From NCBI GenBank assembly GCA_001687465.1, contig LVLI01000386.1, positions 62,001 through 126,000 of the forward strand: a stretch of 64,000 nt of DNA, in the 5' to 3' direction. This document shows, one piece after another, positions 12,101 through 21,200 of this stretch. Every line of letters starts with the position of its first letter. The first letter of the stretch is position 1. This DNA comes from Halocafeteria seosinensis. Its lineage: Eukaryota; Sar; Bigyra; Bicosoecida. The position numbers and the translations under genes were made by a program. The notes beneath the pieces were generated by a model. It worked only from the letters and a program-made list of their open reading frames with translations. It was not told the origin of the DNA and made no database searches.

Positions 12101-14229
12101 GTGAGGCCGTTCCGCCGGTAGACGAGTTCGGCTGGAGGCATCCTCGCCATCATCGTCCGTAGCTTCGTTCTTTGGCGATCATCTACGAATTCCGTAAGAA
12201 CAATCCTGTCTGTTGCCGTGTCCACACAGCAAGCCCCAATGTGCGTGCGGTCGTCGTCCTCCTCACTCAGGGTTGTCCCCTCCCGGTTGTCTCTTAGAGG
12301 GGTCTCTGTTAGCGAAAGCAACCATTGTTCCATGGTATCTGTGCAACCGATATTGGATACAGATACACTCGCGTCTTCCGGAGCTTGAACAACATCCATG
12401 TCTCCATGTAAACGGGTCCCTCGGCTCTTAATCCCGCACAACTCCCGTCGCACAACCTGAGGCTTTGGACCCTCTGAACGCATAGCATGCCAAACCTTAG
12501 CTTGATATGAAGCATAGACCCGAACTGTACGTGTCCAACTTACTGGTAACTTTTTTCCGTTCAGCTAACTCTTGGGGAGTTTCTGTTTGCTCTACCCGAG
12601 AAATTCGAAACCCTCGATCCACTAACTGCTCCGAGAATCGTCCGTATGCGCTTTCAGGGAACCCGGCATGAGCTTGAAAACCCTGTAACAAAAGCTCTTT
12701 AGATAACACTTCATAACTGTGGTAAGATTATTGAATTCCTAGAACGAACCTTCATGTAAATACAATCAAGTTCCCGGACGAGGACATCCGCATCCATGTG
12801 AAAAAGTTCGTAGAACTTGCCTTGCTGCGAGCGAGGGAAATAAGTTATTGGTACGTGCCATCAGGAAGCACAGCTTGTACATACTTTGAAACAGAGTAGA
12901 GTATCCATGTTATGGCTCTTAAATTCCCACCATTGTTTTCCAGCGGGAGTACAGTATTTTTTGTTTTCCAAAAACTCCTTGGGAACAAACAACGTCCGTG
13001 GGTTGAAATCCGGATGATCCTGGGGTCGCCCTTCGCTGCAAAACAAACCATATCAGATAAGGTTGCCGAGAGGTGCGCAAGAGTGAAACGAACTATACTC
13101 ACGCGTCTTTGCGCTCCTCGTACAGCCACGGTAGAGTATCATGAAGATGCTCACCAGCTGGGAACATCCCACTCCGTTTGGCAGTTTCATCCGTTATCTT
13201 CGTTCCACCGTAGCCATACTTCTTGCGGGCCATGTCAGACTTTAAGTCTGGACTATAACCCTGTTTCGTCCTACCATAACCCCAGCTGTGCCCAAGGCGA
13301 TTCCGTTGAGCAATATTGGAGGCCACTTCAGCCATTGATTGACCGGTAGCGCTCCCTGATCCAGCTTCAGCCTCAATCTTTTCCATAAAGGAATTATGTG
13401 TTTGCGGTGCCCCACTAGAGGCAGCCGATTTCGTTGCACCAGTTTGTTTCTTAGTCTGGGGCGCTTTTTTCTTGGAAGGCTTTTTGGCCGGTGGTTCATC
13501 ATCATCGTCTTCCGTGTCTGGCTCAGACTGAGCCTCTCCGTCGCTCTCTTTTTCTGCCACAACAAAACTGCCTAGGCTTTCATCACTGGAGCTCTCATCA
13601 CCCCCGCTGAATTCACTGGATTCGTCATCATCCTCTGCCTCCGAGTCATCGCCATCGCTAAGATCAGCTTTAACGCGCTTCTGTTTTTTCTGGGCCTTCT
13701 TCTTGCTATCCTTTTTCGGACCGCTCTTCTTCTGCTGCTGCTTGCCCTGCTTTGCTTGCTCTGCGCGTTTACGGAGCTTTTTGCGGCCTGTTTTCGTCTG
13801 TGTAGCCACATCTTCATCACTGTCGCTGTCATCGTTGACAGCTGCGGGGGATTTGGCCGGGGTGAAAGACTCCTTTTCCTCTTGCTGCTTTTGTCCAGAC
13901 TGTTTCCCCACTGGAGTTGTGCTCTTGTGAGGCTGCTGTTGTTGTCCATGTGTCTTGTCGGTACCATTATCGTTCGTAGGCTCTCGAGATCCAGGAGAGC
14001 TCGAGGATGATTTGGGCTGGGTTTTGGTCTCTCCTGCTTTCATTGTCGTCGTTTTGTTTCGGTTGACCGCTGATTTCGTCGTCATGGGGTTGTCATCATC
14101 CTCTACCACCTTCTTCTCGGGAGCTTGCTTTCCCTTTGTATGGGAGCTGGTGGAGGAAGAAGAGGGAGATTGTTGCTTGGAAGCGCTTCCATCTTTCTTC
14201 CCAAAGAACGAGAACAAATTGGCCTGCAT
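9172..14229 (-). CDS. MSH6: DNA mismatch repair protein MSH6 (MutS homologue)
   Basis: Mismatch-recognition subunit of MutS-alpha (with MSH2), nuclear. Exons 14229..13103, 13035..12885, 12824..12750, 12682..12544, 12500..9172 give 1,606 residues; introns are 67, 60, 67 and 43 nt. The extreme N-terminus MQANLFSFFGKK is a PCNA-binding PIP box like human MSH6 QSTLYSFF, and it decides the start. Residues about 13-360 are acidic/basic low complexity. Then come DTLPWLYEERKDAEGRP and the mismatch-binding QGKFYELFHMDAD (Phe-x-Glu element, about residue 428), ISRVEQTETPQEL, Walker A GPNMGGKSTLLRQT (about residue 1328) and Walker B LVILDELGRGTSTFDG (about 1404). No PWWP or Tudor domain is visible between the PIP box and the MutS core. 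Confidence 0.96.
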
Positions 14230-15729
14230 CTTTCGTCGACAAATTAGCACTGGTTTATTTCTCCGTATAACTTGCTCTGACGGTAGATCGGGGCAAAACA
14301 TGGGCGATAGCACGTCTAACAAAGCTATTTTTTGAAAGTGTGGCAATTTGAAATACCAGACGGCATTTGAATTTCAGGACACACAAATTCAAATTCAAAG
14401 AGTAAAACTTTCCCAGGAATGAGGAACCCAGGACCGTTGGTACTGAAAAACAATCAGAGTAAAATACGAAAAGCACGAAAAAAAAGTAAACATACGGTAG
14501 CTTTGATTTGCTCGCATCAGCATACTACAAGAGCTGGTGGTGTACTGAATCTGTACGGCCGGTACAAGTAGTTGTTTGAACTCGTGGACTCCAGGTAACT
14601 TGGCAACAGGACAAGAAACTAAAGGGATACCAGTATCTCTTCTACATTGGCGTTCATGGCGCGCAAGTTCTTTTTTTTAATTATAGTCGCTTGGTCGGAA
14701 ATTCACGCCTCCACCACAGTGGTACCTCGTCTACTGGCTTGTCCTGCATACTCGGGTAAGTAGTGCAGAACCTACAAGTTGTCTACAACATGCTAGGGTA
14801 CATGTACAAACACTTGAAGGAATTGTAGTTTCAATTGTTATCGAATTTGTCGAAAGGCCAGTCAACGTACTCAGAAGGTAGAACTGGGCACGAAAGACGG
14901 CAAGGAGGTTTGGCTCATGTTTGCGCTTCCGAAAAGCATACTTTGAATGATCTACGAGTATCCTCTTCCAAGGTTTCCTGTCAGAATAGTTAAACTGTTG
15001 CGGTTTCAAGTGTAAGTCGGGTCGTCCCCATCCATAACAACGCTATAACACGTATCACTTTCAAACTCCCATAGGAATGTTAATTGCTTATCATAGAATC
15101 CTTCTATGACACTCTCTGTCAACAGACGCTGCAACACTTCGTATACATCTTGTCTGAACATGATTCGCCGCATTTTTTGAAATGATTCTTAGCAAAGGTA
15201 GCACAGGTGAGTAAATATCATGGAAGATTAAACCTTTGAAGAAGCGGGATGAATGCCTCCAATTTTTCCTCTCCCGAACTGAGTTTGATCCTCATGGGCC
15301 TCATCATAAACCAGGAAACAAGCTACCATGAGTTCCTCTCGCAGGCTTCCAAGGGTTAGGGTGGCTAACTTATGTTTTATGACACCACCACTACTAAGCC
15401 GATTAACGCAGTTCACTGCATTTTCTCATGCGTCATCCCTTCATCTTGGTGCTACATTCTGCTATGAACTTCGTATGAAGTAATCCTTCTGTGCTTGAAG
15501 CGCATGGGGGACCAAGTGCTAGAGACGTAGAAAGATCTCGCACGGGATGAAGATTCCATTATTAATTCTGTTAGCCCATTGACCATACAGTAGATAATAC
15601 ATTGCACGTCTATCATAACGGAATACACATCAGTTCTTGGATTCAGGGCAGGAAAAGTTCACGTGCATCATTTAGTCATGAGAGGCCGAGGGTTCCTCAA
15701 TGCGAATGTTGGTGGCTTACACTCCTCAA
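14230..15729. other. Unresolved 1.5-kb region with short open segments on both strands
   Basis: No gene can be assigned. On minus, an open segment starting MRRIMFRQDVYEVLQRLLTE (15165 downward) could splice through a 47-nt GTTGTT...AACAG intron into FNYSDRKPWKRILVDHSKYA (about 14995 downward), in phase. A further upstream segment reads GEEKLEAFIPLLQRFNLP near 15265, but its splice phase does not fit. On plus, 14656..14755 encodes MARKFFFLIIVAWSEIHAS, which resembles a signal peptide, followed by a GTAAGT donor. A later plus frame reads VELGTKDGKEVWLMFALP (14879..14946). None has a recognised domain. Either a short unrecognised gene or decayed sequence lies here. Confidence 0.3.
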
Positions 15730-16229
15730 CTAGTCTCGCTCCTGGGATTTTTCGGCAGCTTTTCGCTCCAGTAGACTAATTTCTTTGTGTAACCTCTCCT
15801 CATACTGTTCCTTGCGATGTCGCGCTTCCTGATTGATTTTTATGGAATCTTCCTCTGGTGTTTCGAGAGATTTATAATATGGGTCCTGCAGACAGAGACA
15901 CTGAAATAGTGAATATTTTTTCTTATCCGGCTGTTGCATGCTTACTCGGGTTTCGTAATTTGCTTGTGAAATTTTCATCGTCTGTTGCATAATGACGTAC
16001 CCCACCGCGATGGGTGTACTAAAGTAGATCGTTCCCATCACTAACTTTCCCTGCGCACACGAGGCCAGAAAAAAATACAAAATACAAAATAAATGCAATT
16101 CCCTCTTCGATTCGACACTCAGTTCATCCTAAATAGACGTACTTTGGGTCCAAGAGGCACCCGAAAGTTGTGAATGCGATGTTTCAGCTCCTTATGTTTT
16201 CGTCCTAGTTCACGCAAGAACTCCATCAT
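15730..16229 (-). CDS. Small single-pass membrane protein, possibly mitochondrial
   Basis: Three exons in phase (16229..16143, 16050..15946, 15885..15730; introns 92 and 60 nt) encode 115 residues. The order is a basic N-terminus MMEFLRELGRKHKELKHRIH, one hydrophobic segment GTIYFSTPIAVGYVIMQQ (about residues 35-52), then a charged helical tail EARHRKEQYEERLHKEISLL. This layout (short basic matrix side, one membrane segment, charged coiled tail) resembles PET100/PET117-type cytochrome oxidase assembly factors, but I see no diagnostic motif and do not assign it. It lies head to head with the MORN gene, 221 bp between start codons. Confidence 0.6.
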
Positions 16230-16450
16230 TCCACCAACATACAAGCTATACCGGTAGGTCAGCAGCGACAGTTGTTTCTTTGTGCTTTCTACGTCGAGTA
16301 AAGATCAATGACGCCATCACTGCGTATTTCATTGATGTAGTTCTGCCAGCAAGAGTTTGTGAAGCGACTTTGAACGGGATCCCAGGGCGAGATAGTCTGA
16401 TAGGGGTTGATTTCGGTCGTATTTGAGGTGTCCGTCGCAATTCAAGCACA

Positions 16451-18257
16451 ATGTCCACCAAAAGCAGCGGTGGTATGCGAGGAGGATACAAGGGTAACCT
16501 TGTACAGGGTCTACGACATGGGCAGGGATCCTACGAGTACCCTGGACAACTTAACGCTCACTACACGGGGGCTTGGGAACGCGGCCACAAGCATGGTAAA
16601 GGCACTATCACGCTTCCAGGAGCGGTTTACGAAGGCGATTTCACTGGTGGACAAATGACGGGCTCTGGTATCAAGACATGGTTCCGGGAACCTTCCTGTC
16701 AAACACCGGAAGAGCACTACGAAGGCGAGTTCTGGCAAGGTGAACGCCATGGTTACGGTATAATGACGTACAAGGATGGCTCAGTATTTCGGGGCAACTG
16801 GGAACTAAATTCTCGTGAAGGAGAAGGCTCCCTAGTGTTCGCGGATGGATCCGTGTTCCAAGGGATGTTTTCCAATAATCAGCCTAGTGGTGCCGGTCAA
16901 CTTACTGATGCCAACAAACAGTGGACACTGAAAGGTATGCTAGACGTACTTGGGAACAAATTGGATGGAACTTTTTTCTATAATCCTGTATTTCTTTCAT
17001 GGTGCAGCGGGTTTCGTACACGGAGACATCAATCCTGAAGAAAAGGGTACAATCGAGTACACGGACGGTGCTGTGTACGAGGGGTTGCTGAAGGACTTTA
17101 AGCAGCATGGTTATGGTATTCTCCGAGCTTCAGACGCGAGCCCTCTAGAGTACGAAGGCGAATGGGCAAATGGAAGCCCTGTCAATATTCCTACCCAGAT
17201 GAACGTGCAACACGAGCCTTACGTCCCGGCAAGAGATACTGCAGAGATAGAAGAACTCCAGGCTCAAGAGACTGCCCGGAGTAGTCAATCGAAACAAAAG
17301 GGTGGAAAGTCCAAAGGCAAAAAGAAAGAGGACGAGCCCGAAAAATTAAATTCATTGTTAAATGTGGAAGCAAAGTTTGACTCTGTTTCCCAGCTTGTTG
17401 AAAATGTCGACTGGGCCCATTTAGATGTCCAGAGTCTTCCCTCGCTACAACCCCCTCTGAAACTGTATGCTGGAAGCTGGCTGCCGCGGCTGGAAGTTTA
17501 TGTGGTTTCTTCATCAGTAGAAGGCCTTGAACACGAGGAAGAATGCACTGAGAATGAGACTGTACAAAAGTTCATCAATTCGTATGTTGAAGAGGAGATG
17601 GCTTCATTCAAATCGAAAAAAGGTGCAAATGAGAAGCGCGAAGAACTGCTAGAAGAATTTACTAATCGAATACAAGCTATTGCAGCCTTTCACCCCTCTA
17701 GACTTGAAAAATGGGGTGGCAGTGGGCATCTACAACCCCTGTTAAGTGAAGGCGGGCGGTCATTTTCAGTAACACTACACAAGACGAGTGACGGACAAGA
17801 AGAAGGAGGTAAACAAGGCACGGGAGTGACCTCTATGTATGTGCGCAAGGATCGCTTGCAAGTTCCTTCTCAAATGAATCAAGGAGAAACGGGGATTCAT
17901 CAAACTCCATGGAACAATGGTGAGAACGCGGACGAAGACGCAAGTAACACTGTTGCTTCAGCCGAAGACCAGTTACACCGTGAGTGTATCAAGCAAATAT
18001 CAAACGTTGTTCTAGCATCTACTCAGCAGCCAGCAGTTGATGATTCCGAACTAACCAAGGAAACATGTATTTCCTTGCCTCCAACAGTGCGTGGCCGAAC
18101 GTCATTGCCATCCTACACAGCCAAAATACCGGCGGAAGCAAGTGGCCAATATGTCCTACAAATTGACGATACTACACCACAGTGTAAGTATGGGAAAGCG
18201 CTTCCAGCAGCTCACATTGCACTCCACGTAGTCCCTACATCCCCACCAGGGTCGTAG
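16451..18257 (+). CDS. MORN-repeat protein with long unstructured tail
   Basis: MORN repeats are membrane- or cytoskeleton-associated beta-hairpin repeats. Two exons, 16451..16934 and 17008..18257 (73-nt intron GTATGC...GTGCAG), give 577 residues. The first 220 or so residues hold about eight repeats of the YxGxxxxGxxHGxG type, for example HYTGAWERGHKHGKGTI, HYEGEFWQGERHGYGIM and VYEGLLKDFKQHGYGIL. One repeat is interrupted by an insertion (KTWFREPSCQTPEEH). A lysine-rich stretch SKQKGGKSKGKKKEDE follows, then about 330 residues without a recognised domain. Flagellar radial-spoke proteins have similar N-termini, but nothing here proves a ciliary role. The stop codon is 9 bp from the stop of the convergent gene downstream. 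Confidence 0.85.
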
Positions 18258-18266
18258 GCATCAGCA

Positions 18267-21200
18267 CTATCGAGTGCGGTTGGGAACTGACCTCTGCCAG
18301 CTAATCATTGTATCAAGCATGGGATTGCTCCAACTATTCCGTCGACGCTTCCCTCGGCGATACTGCGGTAACGCTAGCTTACTAAAATCTACAGAAGCTA
18401 CGCTGTGTCGCCTTGGCCTCGGGTTTCGCTTCGGAAAACCATTCACTGAGGTCGCCCAGCGAGGAGAAAGGTGTGGTGGAATGTCCCCCTGGCTTACGGC
18501 TAACCAGTCACCAACATGCTTGTTCTGTATCCCTTTAGGAGTAACGGTATCCTTCCCACTGGTTTCTATGGACGCAATAGACCGGACACTTGTAGGAGTA
18601 TCAGATTTTGTATTTATAGCCGGCCAGAACTGCGCGGTAGAAACTGAGACTTCGCGTTTCTTCTTCAACTGGAATAGATGCGGTCTTCTGCTTATTATCT
18701 GAAGCAGTCGTTCGTCGAAATTTGCCATTTTGGATTGAATGACCTGTCTATTCTGCTCAGATACGCAATGCCGGAGTCGGTGGAAGTTGCGTTTCCACCA
18801 TTCCCAAGTCTTCATATAGAACTTGCGCGAAGCTTTCCCTCTTCTCCGGAGAATCAAGGAAAGGTTGTCAGATCCGGGACTGGTATATTCGCATTGATTC
18901 CATTCGTTGCGGATATTATTCAGCCTTGCAGTGTTTCTTGATTGAATGAGCGAAGAGACCGCTTCGGCGGAGGGCGCAACGTGAAATCGGCCGTGTTTGA
19001 CTAAGCCTGCCTCCTTGAGTCTTCTTGCAGCACTCGGAAAATGGCTCATTGCATCGGTGACCATTTCACTTAACTGTTCGAGGCTATAGCTATCGATTGG
19101 ATACTTCTTCAGAGCTGCTAGTCGGATTAGAGCATCGTGAGCAGCAAAATTACGTTCATGTAGGCTTTTAATATGATACTCTAGCTGCTTTCTTCGTGTT
19201 GTTTCGTAGAGGTCATCAGCTTCCTCGGATGTTTGCCATCGCTCCACTATTTTTCTCCGTCTTTCCATTCGCGCTTTACTAAAGTAATGGTGGCGTGTGT
19301 CACGAACATGGTTTTTCAACCCCATGATATACTCCCTTGCAGCTTGAACAGGTCGTCCTGCTTGTATGGCGCGATTTACGGTAAGTACCTTGCATTTATC
19401 TAAGTGTGAAGAATGAACACTCCGGTAGTAGTAGTTTAGTTCATCAAATAAGCGCCGCAATTTGGGATAGTCAGCCGCATATGTATCAACCGTATGTATA
19501 GTTGCGGGGCTGGTATACACTCCCAATTCTCTAAGATATGATTGTAATAATTCATCAATACCCCGTCGTCTAAGATCCTTCTCCGCTTTCAATGATTCTA
19601 ACTTCTCTTTCAAACACTGTTTATGCTTGCGCAAACTCGACAAATACTGCAGTTGTCTGTCATCAGACTTGGTGGAGCTCTGTTGCAATTGCTGCACTGG
19701 ATTCGGCAAACGCGAAAGCGTGTTGAGAAATATCACCAGGGGCAGCAGTTTGTTGGCTTCTGAGTGTGATGAGTCGTTACATGCTGTGAGGTTTCTGCAC
19801 GCCCGGGCGGTCTTTGGTAGGTTGAAACTGTTCATGTATGACACCAATGACACCAAATTAGCCGGAGCTTGTACCCAGTCATCAGTTGTCAGCATTGAAA
19901 GTTCGAATGGGATACACACACGCTCGTTCCGAAGAATGCGCAGAATAGTTTGCAGTATCCGGCTCATTGCTAAGCACTCCACATACCATTCGGGTATGGG
20001 GTGACTACTGTCTGCACGCCCGACTATCATATCGCTCATTGGCTCCAAAGAACCTTTCCTAGTAGTAGGGTACCCGCTGTGAAGAGGTTTGTTACTAGCC
20101 TGAGAACTGACATGCTGATTCATGCTTGGTTTGGTTCTTTTTCGCGTGGACATTAGGGAACTTGTTACAGCAGCAGGAATTGCCTTGGTTGCGGTCTCAG
20201 GCCCCTCTTCTTTGTTTAAGACGCCATCAGTAGCATTCTTATGTCTCGCAAACTCCTGTAGATCGGAAATGCGTTGTTCTATTTCATCCCGAAAGGTAAG
20301 TCCGTTATCAGTGCTTCTACTGGGAAGCTTGCTGTGACGTTCATTTTCTCTCTTCCAACCCTCGTCGTCATTGCGACGTTGCCAAGTCTGCTGAGAAACG
20401 GTCTGTTCTTGAGAAGGGGGATCACCAATCGCTTCGTTCACGCCAGTTGCGGTTCGACGGTGACTATCAATGGTTGTCTTTCGCATACTCGAATCGGTGA
20501 CCAAAGGCCCCTGCGAGACAGAAGGTAAAGCATGTGAACTGGTTGCACGCTTCACCGGAGCAGACTCCGATACGTCCCGGCTGGAAGCAACATCTGCTGA
20601 GTACACGCCTGTAACCCTGCCATTGGTAGGTGGGCTGGTAATGGCGTTCACCATCGAAGAATAGCTGTCAACAGAGATTGGCGTAGATCTGCTGGTACAG
20701 CTGTGATCAAACGAATGAGTATCTGCAGGTACAGATTGAGCGGACAATTGATCGGCTGTATCTGTCGGCAAGGTTGGTTGATCAACGTTGCTACTTCGAG
20801 ATTTGTCCGTCGCTTTGCTCCTGGCTTTCACCGAGGACTCTCCGCTGATCGAAGGTAAGCTTTCTGATAGACCGTTTTCCTGACGAGATTGCATGACGGA
20901 GGAACCGCTACTCGAAGCTCGGGCGTCTGAAGTTGCCGCACCGTGTTGGATATCCTCAGGATACCCAGTAACGTATTTCGAGTCACCTATTGCACTTGCT
21001 TGGGAGGAAACGTCCGTCCGCTGAACACCTGAAACACTCCCAGTATGTACACTAGCACTTGAGCTATTCGCGTGCGATTGAATGTTGCGAGTACTGAGGG
21101 GAGGTTTAGAAAGAACTACAAGTTCTTCCCTGGAGAAAGCATCTGCGGGAATAGGATCGTTACTACCCCTATCGCTGGAAACCGATTCGCTTAGCTTGAG

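Noticed and set aside
13242-14010. Basic and Ser/Arg-rich open frames overlapping the MSH6 N-terminus
   Set aside because: Shadow frames of a low-complexity Lys/Ser/Asp-rich coding region; the MSH6 frame continues through the splice sites.
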